Source: Deltaproteobacteria bacterium
GTDB lineage: Bacteria > Desulfobacterota > Desulfuromonadia > Desulfuromonadales > BM103
Assembly: GCA_024636215.1 (NCBI GenBank)
Contig: JAGXHL010000084.1
Location: forward strand, 3,875-67,874
Direction: 5' to 3'
DNA: 64,000 nucleotides
This document shows positions 32,449 to 42,087 of this stretch, piece after piece. The first letter of the stretch is position 1, and each line of letters begins with the position of its first letter. A model generated the notes under the pieces. It ran no database searches, had not been told where the DNA came from, and saw only the letters and a list, made by a program, of their open reading frames with translations. A program made the translations under genes and the position numbers.

Positions 32449-35376
32449 TTATTGGATGCCTTTATCGACGCCTTCGGCAAAGCCCTTTGGAGAACCAAGA
32501 CCTGCCAGGACGAAGGTGAAACCTATCTCATGGTCATTATCTGCGTTTTCCAGATATCGCGTTTTATACGACAGAATCAAACTCCAGCATTTGGATCGAT
32601 ACTCAAAGCCCACAAAATCTTCAAGTGCACGATTTTCCTGAAAGTCGTACCTCTCCCTGAATCTTATGTAAAGCGGCTGTAAAATGGAAGTATCCAACTG
32701 AAATTCCATATAGTCCGTAGCGACTTGTTCAAAGTCTACATCCGTATACCGGTAAGAAATTTTAGCAGCATTTCCCGTGTCATCTTTGAGAGTCGAACCG
32801 ACACTCAGCGTGCGGAAACCGGCATCACCATAGACAGGAATAATACTTTCAGCACTGAGGGAAAAATTTCTGACCGGCGTGAAATCCAACTCCGCACGCA
32901 GGTCGGAGAAAGGCCGGTTCTCACCGGAGCGATCATTGCGAGCCTCGTCTATATTGTAGCGCTGAGACAAACGCAGATAGACAAGCTCGCGATACGAACT
33001 TGAGCCATCCGCTGCCTGGCTCCGCGCAGTGAGACGATTTATCAGAGCGAAAGTCACATCATTGCGACGCTCGATCCTGTCACGAAGGTCAAACAGAGGC
33101 AAATCACCCTGCTCTTCATCCGGAAGATAAGTATAGGTGAGGGTGGGTTCAATACTGTGCCGGATGCGATCAGCGCCCAACAGATTGGCATCAAAGCTCT
33201 TTGCCAGGCGGGTGGACAGAGCGACAGAGAACTCAGGAATAAATTTATCCGTATCTGTAACATCGGTCTTGTACAGACGTTCGTAGAAAGCAATTTCGGG
33301 AGTCACTTCAAGCCAGGATCCAGGTTTGAACGCAGCGGACAGCGACGGCCTCAAGTAAAGTCTTTCGCCATCGTCTCCCTCGTCACGCCAGAAACTGGTC
33401 ACATAGCTTTCAAGACCAACATAAAATGCAGTATCGCCAAGTCGATGGCGAGACAACCCCAGACCCAACTCCGGAAGAGTTTGCAAGGTGTCGGCATCGT
33501 TTACTTCAAGATCTTTGATGTAGCGGGCAAAGCCTGTCAGATTAAGCTTTTGCCAATTCCGGCGGAGAGTCAGAGTAGAAACTGTCTTGTCACGGTTGTA
33601 ATCCGCTGCGAACTCGCCGAATTCTTCAAAAAAGAGCTTCTCGTCAGTATATTCAATATCAGCCAGAAGACGCCAATCACCAGGTAGCAGACCACGGTGT
33701 TCCCATCGGTAATAATCAAGGTCGGGAAAATCTTCCTGCGTGTCCTGCTCTTCTATCTCACCGGTTCCGGTAACGTGATAATAAAGCGCTTTACCTGTAT
33801 TTTGACCTGGCAGTGCATACCGATACTCAAGCCCCTTGCCCAGGCCGATTTCCGAAAGGTAGTCAAGATACACCGTAGCATCCATATGAGTATCAATAAC
33901 CTGATACCACGCCGCCGAGGCACGCACGCCTTTTCTACTCGAATAACCAAAGTACGGCGTAAGCAGGCCAGACTCGCGTTCAGTCTTTACAGGAAACGAC
34001 ATGTAAGGGGTATAGAGAACCGGCACATCCCTGATGTGAAACCAAACGTTTTTCGCTTGGGCGTAGCCCCCGACCTTGACATCGACTTCTTCGGCGGAAA
34101 ACTTCCAATCAGGGATCTCTCCGTCACAGGTGGTAAAGCTGCCATCTTTCACAAGATAGTCAGCCGCCCCGTCCTTTTCAATCTGCTCTCCGGCCAGATG
34201 GAAATTCCCTTCGCGAACAAAAAGCCTGGCATCACGAATCTGCCCCTGTCGTGTTGCCATGTTGTACTGCATGCTTTCACCGGAAAGTTTGCTCCCGGCG
34301 TCCTCGAGTTCAACAGACCCTTCTGCAGCAGCATCCTGGGTCGCCGCTTGCCAGAGGAGCGTCTCGGACTTTAGTTCGACGGCCCCCTGCCGGAGTACAA
34401 CATCTCCCATGGCCTCGTAACTGTCTTCAGCAGAATCGTAGATCAGAGAATCTGCAGCCAGAGCAACAGGAGCGTCCCGCTCGACTGTCGGGACCGGTAG
34501 AGATGACGCTTCTGCTACGAAACTTTCACTATCTGATAACGTCTGAGGCGATTCTACAGTGCCAGACTGTGCCATACCGGAGGTTTGTTGTGCCTCCAGG
34601 TTTAATTGCAGAGGCTCATCAGGCCTCTCCGTCACAGTGGGAACTTTCGACAGGGCAAGAGGCCTGGCAGGTTGAGGTTCTGCCTCGGTCGGTAGCTCCT
34701 CTCGATGCGGAACCGTTTCAGAAGCAAGCGGGACTGCAGGAACCTCTGCTTCCGGAGCTTCACTTTGTGCCCTGCCCTGTTTAAGGCCATCATCCCCGGA
34801 AAAGGCTATTGGTCCGGATTGGGGCGGTGTAACACCTATCCATTCTGACGTTTGCCATAAAGAGGAGGAAACAAAACGGCTTATTTCAAGCCTTGTCAAC
34901 AGGCTTCGACCTTCAGGGTTCTCATGCATACTTAGAAAGACGGCGCTCACCTGCCGCAGCAGGGCTGTCTGTTGTCCCTGGCGAGCAACGATGCTGCCAT
35001 TGTAGAGGCCCTGAGAATGGTCCTGATTTTCCACCAACGGATAGAGCGTACCGTCCGCTTCTTGATCCAGCAAAGCCTTACTTAACCATGCGAAATCGAC
35101 TTCGCGATAGCGTACCAGCCAGTCATAGAGAAAGTTTTCTTTCGTAAACTTACGAACACGAACAGGCACGGAGAGTTGCTCTTCCAGGTAGCTTCCAACC
35201 TCATCAGCTAATGCAGTGGAGATAACGAGACCTGACCCGTCAACAGCAAAACCGATCGTGATTCCAGGCTGGGCAAAAGCTCTATTAACCGCCTGAACCG
35301 GCAACAAAACAGTGATTATGAGCAAGACGCAAAAGATTGCTCGTAGTGATAAACGTTGCATTGAATGACCCGTCAT
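32449..35376 (-). CDS. lptD: LPS-assembly protein LptD with N-terminal PhnD-like domain
   Basis: The 975-residue outer-membrane protein inserts LPS into the outer leaflet. It has a signal peptide (about 1–36, cleavage near AFA-QP). Residues about 37–183 look like a shortened PhnD/periplasmic-binding domain (GITIGFAVDGSG, VDFAWLSKALLDQ, MHENPEGRSLLTRL). A Pro/Glu-rich linker (about 190–300) follows, then the LptD N-terminal beta-jellyroll (from about 303, PVALAADSLIYDSAEDSYEA) and the C-terminal beta-barrel (LLTPYFGYSSRKG to the end). The usual length is 650–800, so the excess is the N-terminal part. It follows folC after 162 bases, the neighbourhood expected in this group. The start could also be a second ATG five codons later. 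Confidence 0.9.
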   Translation of the reverse strand: MTGHSMQRLSLRAIFCVLLIITVLLPVQAVNRAFAQPGITIGFAVDGSGLVISTALADEVGSYLEEQLSVPVRVRKFTKENFLYDWLVRYREVDFAWLSKALLDQEADGTLYPLVENQDHSQGLYNGSIVARQGQQTALLRQVSAVFLSMHENPEGRSLLTRLEISRFVSSSLWQTSEWIGVTPPQSGPIAFSGDDGLKQGRAQSEAPEAEVPAVPLASETVPHREELPTEAEPQPARPLALSKVPTVTERPDEPLQLNLEAQQTSGMAQSGTVESPQTLSDSESFVAEASSLPVPTVERDAPVALAADSLIYDSAEDSYEAMGDVVLRQGAVELKSETLLWQAATQDAAAEGSVELEDAGSKLSGESMQYNMATRQGQIRDARLFVREGNFHLAGEQIEKDGAADYLVKDGSFTTCDGEIPDWKFSAEEVDVKVGGYAQAKNVWFHIRDVPVLYTPYMSFPVKTERESGLLTPYFGYSSRKGVRASAAWYQVIDTHMDATVYLDYLSEIGLGKGLEYRYALPGQNTGKALYYHVTGTGEIEEQDTQEDFPDLDYYRWEHRGLLPGDWRLLADIEYTDEKLFFEEFGEFAADYNRDKTVSTLTLRRNWQKLNLTGFARYIKDLEVNDADTLQTLPELGLGLSRHRLGDTAFYVGLESYVTSFWRDEGDDGERLYLRPSLSAAFKPGSWLEVTPEIAFYERLYKTDVTDTDKFIPEFSVALSTRLAKSFDANLLGADRIRHSIEPTLTYTYLPDEEQGDLPLFDLRDRIERRNDVTFALINRLTARSQAADGSSSYRELVYLRLSQRYNIDEARNDRSGENRPFSDLRAELDFTPVRNFSLSAESIIPVYGDAGFRTLSVGSTLKDDTGNAAKISYRYTDVDFEQVATDYMEFQLDTSILQPLYIRFRERYDFQENRALEDFVGFEYRSKCWSLILSYKTRYLENADNDHEIGFTFVLAGLGSPKGFAEGVDKGIQ

Positions 35377-35538
35377 AAAAATAGAATTAAAGCGTCTATG
35401 AGGCTTTACAACAATAGAAGCCGAAGCGAAGATCCGGAAGTTTTTTAGCTCGTTTGCAGCCTCATAGCCGTAGTTACGGGCAAAAAAGGAGCTGAAATAT
35501 GGGCCATATGCCGGGTTAGCAGCGTGTCGGACAGCCTC

Positions 35539-36819
35539 TTATGGAACGCGTTCCATCGAGGAGTACTTATTCAGGACTTGCTGTCTCAACTCTGCCACCA
35601 GGTAAAGTGACCCGCAGACGACCACATATTCGTCACGGCCAGCAGCATCGCAAGCGGCCGCCAGCCCTTCACCGGCCACAACATATTCGGAAACCGGCAG
35701 ACCTTGATTGACAGCCCAGGCAGCTATCTCGCGGGCCGGCACCGACTGACCATATGAAACCGGTACAGCATATACTGCCACGACGTATTTTACCAGAGGC
35801 ATAAGTACTTCTGAGGGGCTACGCTCTCCAGTCAGGCCGCTGACCAGGTGGATACGGGTGACATTCTGCCTCTCAAGATAATCAGCCAGGCAAGCTATGC
35901 CAGCAGCATTATGAGAGACGTCCATGAGGACGCGACCCGAGTCACCGCACCATTCCAGTCTCCCTGGCCAGACGACCTTTTCCCCGGCCGCGGCAATCGC
36001 CGCATCGGGAACCGCAAAGCCCTGTTGCCGCAGCTGGATCGCCCCGCAGACAGCCTGAGAAAAGTTATCCAGCTGATGTCTGCCGGCTAGAGCGCATTTT
36101 AAATCATGCAAACAATCAGAACCGACAGAAACCGTTAACGCTTCATGATCACCCTGCCAGCAAAAATCCCGCCCAGCCAAAGCAACTGGAGCATCACAAG
36201 CCTTTGCAACCTCAAGGATGACATCCTCGGCCGCAGGCTCTTGCACCCCGACAACGACAGGAACCCCAGGTTTGATGATACCGGCCTTTTCCCTGGCAAT
36301 CCCAGCAAGTGTTGTACCCAGGTGTTCGCAATGATCAAAGCTGACTGGAGTAATCATACAGAGGAGCGGCTCGACGATGTTCGTCGCATCCAGGCGACCA
36401 CCAAGCCCGGTTTCAATCACAGCAAGATCGACACTGGCCTCACGGAAAGCTAACAGGGCCATTGCCGTCGTCGCTTCAAAAAATGTCAGAGGGATATTTT
36501 CTGAACAGAGGCGAACGGTCTCAGCAAGGGAACAAATATCATCACGGCTGGCCGCGACGCCATCGATACAGATGCGTTCGGTGAAACAGCTCAGATGCGG
36601 AGAGGTATACAGACCGACGTGCAGCCCTGCCTGCCTGAGGATCTCTGCCAGCAACACGCTGACCGAGCCTTTACCATTGGTTCCGGCCACATGAATACAG
36701 GACAAAGGTTCCTGCAGCTGTGGCAAGCGGGCTTTTAAAGCCCGCATGTTCTCCAGACCGAGCTTGACGCCGAAGCGTTGCAGGCCATAGAGATAATCGA
36801 GGCTGGACGTAAAATCCAC
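35539..36819 (-). CDS. folC: Folylpolyglutamate/dihydrofolate synthase
   Basis: The 426-residue Mur-ligase-type enzyme adds glutamate to dihydropteroate and to folates. Visible motifs are CIHVAGTNGKGSVSVLLAE with the P-loop (about 40–58), LYTSPHLSCFTERI (about 74), ETGLGGRLDATNIV (about 137) and PVSFDHCEHLGTTLAGIAREKAGI (about 158). The C-terminal domain begins near 290. It follows accD by 51 bases. With folP at 24172 the window has two folate steps. Confidence 0.95.
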   Translation of the reverse strand: MDFTSSLDYLYGLQRFGVKLGLENMRALKARLPQLQEPLSCIHVAGTNGKGSVSVLLAEILRQAGLHVGLYTSPHLSCFTERICIDGVAASRDDICSLAETVRLCSENIPLTFFEATTAMALLAFREASVDLAVIETGLGGRLDATNIVEPLLCMITPVSFDHCEHLGTTLAGIAREKAGIIKPGVPVVVGVQEPAAEDVILEVAKACDAPVALAGRDFCWQGDHEALTVSVGSDCLHDLKCALAGRHQLDNFSQAVCGAIQLRQQGFAVPDAAIAAAGEKVVWPGRLEWCGDSGRVLMDVSHNAAGIACLADYLERQNVTRIHLVSGLTGERSPSEVLMPLVKYVVAVYAVPVSYGQSVPAREIAAWAVNQGLPVSEYVVAGEGLAAACDAAGRDEYVVVCGSLYLVAELRQQVLNKYSSMERVP

Positions 36820-36870
36820 TAGGGTATTCCCGTGAGCTCAGTACACTGCATAAAAAGCTCGACAGACCTC

Positions 36871-37731
36871 TTAAGAGACAGGTTCCTGACGGGTAAAAAT
36901 ACGTAGAGCCTGCGACAAGCGAGCTTTCATCTCCTGGCGGGAAACGATCATGTCAACCATGCCATGGTCGAGCAGATACTCAGAGCGCTGAAAGCCTTCC
37001 GGCAGTTGCTGCCGAATCGTCTGTTCAATAACACGGGGGCCGGCAAAGCCGATCAGGGCCTTCGGTTCGGCAACATTGATATCACCGAGCATTGCAAAGC
37101 TGGCCGTCACCCCACCTGTGGTTGGATCGGTCAGGACGGAGACAAAAGGGATCCCTGCCTGCTTGAGCTTGGCAAGCGCAGCACTCGTTTTTGCCATCTG
37201 CATCAGGGAGAGAATGCTCTCCTGCATACGCGCGCCGCCGGAGGAAGAAAAAACCAGAACCGGGGCTTTTTTCTCAAGACCCAACTCAATCGCCCGGGTT
37301 ATTTTTTCACCGACTACCGATCCCATACTGCCGCCGAGGAAACCGAAGTCAAAAACCGCAATCACCACTTCCTGGCGATTCATCAGGCCGGAGCCGGTCA
37401 CAACGGCATCACCGGCGCCATTTTTGGCGACAGCAGCCTTGATGCGATCAACGTATTTTTTGGAATCTTTGAATTTCAAGAAATCCACCGAGGCCATGTC
37501 GTGATCGGTTTCGTTGAAGGTCCCTTCATCAATCACCAGATCAATTCTCTCACGAGCACTGATCCGGAAGTGATAATCACACTTTGGACAGACATTTAAA
37601 TTGCGTTCGATCTCCTTCGAGTAAATGATCTCTTCGCAATTTTTGCACTTGGTCCAGAGGCCCTCGGGCATCTGAACTTTCTTACTTTCAACCGGCGCGA
37701 TCGGCGCCTTTGACTTTTTAAACCAGGCCAT
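36871..37731 (-). CDS. accD: Acetyl-CoA carboxylase carboxyltransferase subunit beta
   Basis: The 286-residue subunit transfers carboxyl groups to acetyl-CoA with AccA in fatty acid synthesis. It starts with the zinc ribbon CKNCEEIIY plus CPKCDYHF (Cys positions about 33, 36, 52, 55), and continues with the crotonase-type fold ([52 protein letters not shown]). Size is typical. A 258-base gap separates it from trpA upstream, in which I saw no gene; accD–folC is a common pair. Confidence 0.97.
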   Translation of the reverse strand: MAWFKKSKAPIAPVESKKVQMPEGLWTKCKNCEEIIYSKEIERNLNVCPKCDYHFRISARERIDLVIDEGTFNETDHDMASVDFLKFKDSKKYVDRIKAAVAKNGAGDAVVTGSGLMNRQEVVIAVFDFGFLGGSMGSVVGEKITRAIELGLEKKAPVLVFSSSGGARMQESILSLMQMAKTSAALAKLKQAGIPFVSVLTDPTTGGVTASFAMLGDINVAEPKALIGFAGPRVIEQTIRQQLPEGFQRSEYLLDHGMVDMIVSRQEMKARLSQALRIFTRQEPVS

Positions 37732-37989
37732 TATTTACCTCGCGATTCAGACGATTCCTGTTTAGAACACGAACCGTTCGTTGCCATCCAATATCCGGCA
37801 GTGCCTCTGACACGATGCCAGCTCCGCACTGATTTCTTCAAGATATTGCGGCTTTATATGAAATATTTTGACCGGTACTTCCGGTTTGTCCAGCTTATCG
37901 AGTTCTTTAGCCATCATTGCCGGGGTCAAATGGCCCGGCCCAGTACCCTGACCTTCAAAACACGTCTCTCTCGGAGGCCCTGTGGCACT

Positions 37990-38787
37990 TCAGATTGCAG
38001 CTTTCAGCTGTCGAACGAAAGCCTGTACTTCGTCTTGAAGTCGAGGTGATCCGCTAAGCTCGGCAATCAATTTGACCAGAGCACTGCCAACAACGACAGC
38101 GTCAGCAATCACCGCCACAGACCTGGCGTCCTCCGCTGTTGAAACCCCGAAACCTACAGCGACCGGCACCGGACTCAGCTCTTTGAGCTTACCAACTGCG
38201 CAGGCGATGGCTGAGGCATCGACCTGTTGGCTTCCGGTCACACCGGTCATCGAGACATAGTAAAGAAAACCTTCGCTGGCTGCGGCCAGCTCTGCCGAAC
38301 GTTGTTCACCCGTGGTCGGAGCCAGTAGCGTGATCAAGTCAACTCCGGCGTCTGCAAGTAGCGGGTGCAGCTCCTCGGCCTCTTCTGGAGGAAGGTCAAC
38401 CAGAAGCAAACCATCGACACCGGCTGCTGCGGCATCATGGGCAAACCGGGCAGGGCCGTAAGCAAACACCGGGTTGTAATATCCCATCAGAACAATTGGC
38501 ACATTGCTGTGCTGGCGAACTCTGCCAACCAGGGCCAGAACACCGCTAAGCGTCGTTCCGGCGCTCAGGGCACGTTCCGATGCCAGCTGAATCGTCGGGC
38601 CATCGGCCATAGGGTCGGAGAAGGGAAAGCCGAGTTCGATCAAATCAACGCCGGCCTCGACCAGGCTGTGGATCAACTGCTCACTGGTTGCAAGATCCGG
38701 GTCTCCGGCCGTGATAAAAGTAACCAGGGCTTTCTCGCCCCGGTCTTTCAGAGCATTTAATGTAGAACTAATCCTCGACATGTTCAT
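37990..38787 (-). CDS. trpA: Tryptophan synthase alpha subunit
   Basis: The 265-residue TIM-barrel subunit cleaves indole-3-glycerol phosphate to indole, which passes to TrpB. It has LVTFITAGDPDLATS (about 20), the catalytic Glu in IELGFPFSDPMADGPTIQ (about 50), GLLLVDLPPEEAEE near 128 and PVAVGFGVSTAEDA near 210. The catalytic Asp of the active-site pair is present. It is separated from its partner trpB (40891–42087) by a helicase and a DNA glycosylase gene, unlike the usual trpB–trpA coupling. Confidence 0.96.
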   Translation of the reverse strand: MNMSRISSTLNALKDRGEKALVTFITAGDPDLATSEQLIHSLVEAGVDLIELGFPFSDPMADGPTIQLASERALSAGTTLSGVLALVGRVRQHSNVPIVLMGYYNPVFAYGPARFAHDAAAAGVDGLLLVDLPPEEAEELHPLLADAGVDLITLLAPTTGEQRSAELAAASEGFLYYVSMTGVTGSQQVDASAIACAVGKLKELSPVPVAVGFGVSTAEDARSVAVIADAVVVGSALVKLIAELSGSPRLQDEVQAFVRQLKAAI

Positions 38788-38876
38788 TCATCTTCCAGAG
38801 AGGAGCCCAGGTTTCAGCCCACGGCAAATTAAAGATTGATCTTATCGGAACGAAGCTAACGATATCAACCGTTTTT

Positions 38877-39545
38877 TCATGCCAGCAGCAATCGGACCTG
38901 AGCAAGCAGGTCAAGAAACAGGCTCTTATTCATTCGACCGGTCTGAACGTTATAGCGGCTGGTATGGTAACAACCGACCAGCGTCACACCATTGGACAGC
39001 AAGTGAGCACGGCCGTGACCAAAAGGGACATCAGCAAGGCGCCTGACCAGGCCCTGTACCTGGAAGAGTCTCAGCAGGCTACTGTGGGCACCGTGACCAA
39101 GGGCAATCATGACGCGCAGGGACTGCAGCTTCTGCAGCTCCACCTCCAGGTAAGTTCGACAGGCAGTAAATTCTGCTGCGTTCGGTTTATTCTCGGGAGG
39201 CAGGCACTTGACCGCATTGGTGATATAAAGATCGTGCAATTCCAAACCATCGTCAGCAGAGAAGATTTCCGGTTGATTGGAGAAGCCGGCCTGATGGAGT
39301 AGCGGATACATGAAATCTCCGGCACCATCGCCGGTGAAAGGACGCCCGGTGCGGTTGGCACCATGGGCACCCGGTGCCAGTCCCAGCAAACAGACGCGTG
39401 CCTGCAAGTCACCAAAGCCGTTGACCGGACCGTTATGATAATCAGCCCGCGTACGCCCTTTGGAGGGTTTCAGCTGCGCCATACAATCAACCAGGCGTGC
39501 ACAGCGACGACACCCGTCCAGGCCTTTCAGAAAAAGACTAGCCAC
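38877..39545 (-). CDS. Uracil-DNA glycosylase, family 5 (UdgB type)
   Basis: The 222-residue enzyme removes uracil and probably other deaminated bases from DNA. Motif A is GLAPGAHGANRTGRPFTGD (55–73), the family 5 form that lacks the usual polar catalytic residue of families 1 and 4. Four cysteines (Cys12, Cys15, Cys113, Cys128) fit the iron-sulfur site. The second motif reads CYHTSRYNVQTGR, where most members have HPS, so a Thr replaces Pro. It lies 13 bases after the helicase gene and 89 before trpA, inserted in the trp cluster. Family assignment is good; the change in motif B may alter specificity. Confidence 0.85.
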   Translation of the reverse strand: MASLFLKGLDGCRRCARLVDCMAQLKPSKGRTRADYHNGPVNGFGDLQARVCLLGLAPGAHGANRTGRPFTGDGAGDFMYPLLHQAGFSNQPEIFSADDGLELHDLYITNAVKCLPPENKPNAAEFTACRTYLEVELQKLQSLRVMIALGHGAHSSLLRLFQVQGLVRRLADVPFGHGRAHLLSNGVTLVGCYHTSRYNVQTGRMNKSLFLDLLAQVRLLLA

Positions 39546-39558
39546 CTATCACTTCCTG

Positions 39559-40812
39559 TTACGGCTTTGGTTTCCCACCGGGCCGACGACGACGAGGCGG
39601 GCGAGGCTTAGCGCCACCTTTCTTGTCGGGCACGGGAGACTTCTTGTGAAACACGCCGCGCTTATAATCTTTGCACAGATCTTCTTCGCGAGGGACAGTA
39701 CTCGGGATCTTCATACCGATATATTCTTCGATATCAGGCAAAAAATAGGCCAGGTCCTCATCGGCAAAACTGATCGACTTGCCCTTGGCCCCGGCTCGAG
39801 CGGTTCGGCCAATGCGGTGGACGTAGTCTTCTGCGTCCTGGGGCAGGTCATAGTTGACCACATGGGTCACAGCTTCAATGTGCAACCCGCGCGAAGCAAC
39901 ATCTGTCGCAACCAGAAAATTCAGCTTGCCGGCCTTGAGGTCTTCGAGAATGCGCAGACGCTTTTTCTGCGGGATATCTCCAGAAAGAACGGCAACCCTG
40001 AAATCGTTGATCTTCAATCGACCGGAAAGATGCTCGCCCTCTCTCTTGGTGTTCACAAACACCAGGACCCTGACCTCTTCCTGCTCTTTCTTAAGCAGCC
40101 CCAGCAGCAGCGGGAATTTTTCCCGTCGTGAAACATGGTAGACGATTTGCTCAACTCGTTCAGCGGTAACCTGCTCAGGCTCTATGCGCACTTTCTCGGC
40201 AATATTCATAAACTCGTATGCCAGCTCCATGACTCGGGGCGAGAGCGTTGCAGAGAAGAGCATCGTCTGACGTTGTTCAAACGGGGGTAATTTGCGCAGG
40301 ATATAACGCAGATCGCGGATAAAACCCATATCAAACATGCGATCGGCCTCATCAATAACCAATGATTCCACATGTTTCAGGGTAAACACATTCTGCTTGG
40401 CGTAGTCGATCAAGCGGCCCGGTGTGGCGACAATGATATCGACGCCATCCTGCAGAGACTTGCGTTGTTTTTCATAGTCAACGCCACCGAAGATCGCCTG
40501 GACCTTGAAAGGGCAAAAAGCGCCCAGCCCCTCGGCATCCGCACAGATCTGCACAACCAGCTCTCGGGTCGGAGCCAGCACCAGGGCCCTTGGTCCCCGT
40601 TTCGACTCCTGCTTGTTCTTTTGCAGTCGGGTAAAAAGAGCGATCAGAAAGGCTGCGGTCTTACCTGTGCCGGTCTGGGCCTGTGCGGCAACGTCACGGC
40701 CCTGCAGGGCCAGTGGGATGGACTCCTCTTGAACCGGGGTCAGGTCAACAAAGCCAACCTTTTCAATACCGCGCATCAGTTCAGAGGGAAGATCGAGTTC
40801 AGTGAATTTCAT
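39559..40812 (-). CDS. DEAD-box RNA helicase, RhlE/RhlB type
   Basis: The 417-residue ATP-dependent RNA helicase has the motif set in order: Q-motif (about 20–27), Walker A AQTGTGKTAAF (about 44), PTRELVVQI, TPGRLIDY, DEAD in VIDEADRMFDMGF (about 155), FSATLS, VLVFVNTKREGEHL, and RGLHIEAVTHVVNYDLPQD through HRIGRTARAG. A basic tail (about 390–417, Lys/Arg/Pro-rich) can bind RNA. It has the compact core plus short tail, like RhlB or RhlE. It is unusual to find it after trpB (78-base gap) in a trp cluster. Confidence 0.93.
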   Translation of the reverse strand: MKFTELDLPSELMRGIEKVGFVDLTPVQEESIPLALQGRDVAAQAQTGTGKTAAFLIALFTRLQKNKQESKRGPRALVLAPTRELVVQICADAEGLGAFCPFKVQAIFGGVDYEKQRKSLQDGVDIIVATPGRLIDYAKQNVFTLKHVESLVIDEADRMFDMGFIRDLRYILRKLPPFEQRQTMLFSATLSPRVMELAYEFMNIAEKVRIEPEQVTAERVEQIVYHVSRREKFPLLLGLLKKEQEEVRVLVFVNTKREGEHLSGRLKINDFRVAVLSGDIPQKKRLRILEDLKAGKLNFLVATDVASRGLHIEAVTHVVNYDLPQDAEDYVHRIGRTARAGAKGKSISFADEDLAYFLPDIEEYIGMKIPSTVPREEDLCKDYKRGVFHKKSPVPDKKGGAKPRPPRRRRPGGKPKP

Positions 40813-40890
40813 TTACAATGACGTCAGTGCAAACTGCGAAAAGAGCAAGCTTATTCTTGCCTCTTCCCTGCTTACATAACGTCCCTTAGA

Positions 40891-42087
40891 TTAGAGTTCA
40901 ACACCCATTGCCTCGGCAACGGTATGTATATCCTTGTCTCCACGACCTGAGAGACAAACCAGGATGATCTGCTCGGAAGAAAGCTCGGGAGCAAGTTTGA
41001 GGAGATATGCGATGGCGTGAGCGCTCTCAAGGGCCGGGATAATCCCTTCCATTTCGGTCAGCATGCGGAAGGCCGCCAAAGCTTCATTATCAGTGACTGA
41101 GACATATTCAGCGCGGCCGATATCATGGAGGAGAGCATGTTCCGGCCCGACGCCTGGGTAATCCAGCCCGGCCGAGATTGAGTGAGCATGCTGGATCTGG
41201 CCATCATCATCCTGCAGAAGGTAGGTTTTATTGCCGTGCAGAACGCCGACTCTGCCGGCAGTGATACTGGCGGCATGTTTTCCTGTTTCCACACCCAGAC
41301 CTGCGGCTTCTACTCCGATCAGGCGTACCGACGCGTCATCGATGAAGGGATAAAAGAGTCCCATGGCATTGGATCCACCGCCGATGCAGGCGAGGGCCAC
41401 ATCGGGCAAAAGACCCTCAGCCTCCAGTATCTGTGCCTTGGCTTCATTGCCGATGACAGACTGGAAATCACGGACCATTTGCGGGTAAGGGTGCGGTCCG
41501 GCGACAGTGCCGATCACATAGAAGGTGTCGCGTACATGAGTCACCCAGTAACGCAGGGCTTCATTCATGGCGTCCTTAAGCGTCGCCGTACCGCTGGTCA
41601 CTTCGTGGACGCGCGCACCGAGCAACTTCATGCGAAAGACATTCAGGGACTGACGCCTGATGTCCTCGGTACCCATAAAAATGTCGCATTCCAGGCCAAA
41701 CAGCGCGGCAACCGTGGCCGTGGCAACACCATGCTGGCCGGCCCCGGTTTCAGCGATTACCTTACGTTTGCCCATGCGGCGGGCAAGCAGGATCTGGCCA
41801 ACGGTATTATTAACCTTATGAGCACCGGTATGATTGAGATCTTCTCGCTTCAGGTATATTTTGGCACCCCCGAAATGTTCGGTCAGGCGACTGGCGAAAT
41901 AAAGGGGGCTCGGACGACCGACGTAATCCTTCAGGTAAGAGTCAAACTCTTCCTGAAAGGAAGGGTCCGCCTGGCATTGTTTGTAGTTCTGCTCCAGTTC
42001 CAGCAATGCCGGCATCAGCGTTTCGGCAACATAGCGGCCTCCAAACTGACCAAAATGTCCCCGCGGATCAGGTTCTTGATAACTCAC
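40891..42087 (-). CDS. trpB: Tryptophan synthase beta subunit (TrpB1)
   Basis: The 398-residue PLP enzyme joins indole and serine to form tryptophan. It shows [16 protein letters not shown] at the start, the PLP lysine in [12 protein letters not shown] (about 90), [19 protein letters not shown], the phosphate-binding [15 protein letters not shown] (about 235) and C-terminal CLSGRGDKD. Length matches TrpB1. It starts one base after trpF ends. A second beta-type gene, trpB2, is in the same cluster. Confidence 0.97.
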   Translation of the reverse strand: MSYQEPDPRGHFGQFGGRYVAETLMPALLELEQNYKQCQADPSFQEEFDSYLKDYVGRPSPLYFASRLTEHFGGAKIYLKREDLNHTGAHKVNNTVGQILLARRMGKRKVIAETGAGQHGVATATVAALFGLECDIFMGTEDIRRQSLNVFRMKLLGARVHEVTSGTATLKDAMNEALRYWVTHVRDTFYVIGTVAGPHPYPQMVRDFQSVIGNEAKAQILEAEGLLPDVALACIGGGSNAMGLFYPFIDDASVRLIGVEAAGLGVETGKHAASITAGRVGVLHGNKTYLLQDDDGQIQHAHSISAGLDYPGVGPEHALLHDIGRAEYVSVTDNEALAAFRMLTEMEGIIPALESAHAIAYLLKLAPELSSEQIILVCLSGRGDKDIHTVAEAMGVEL

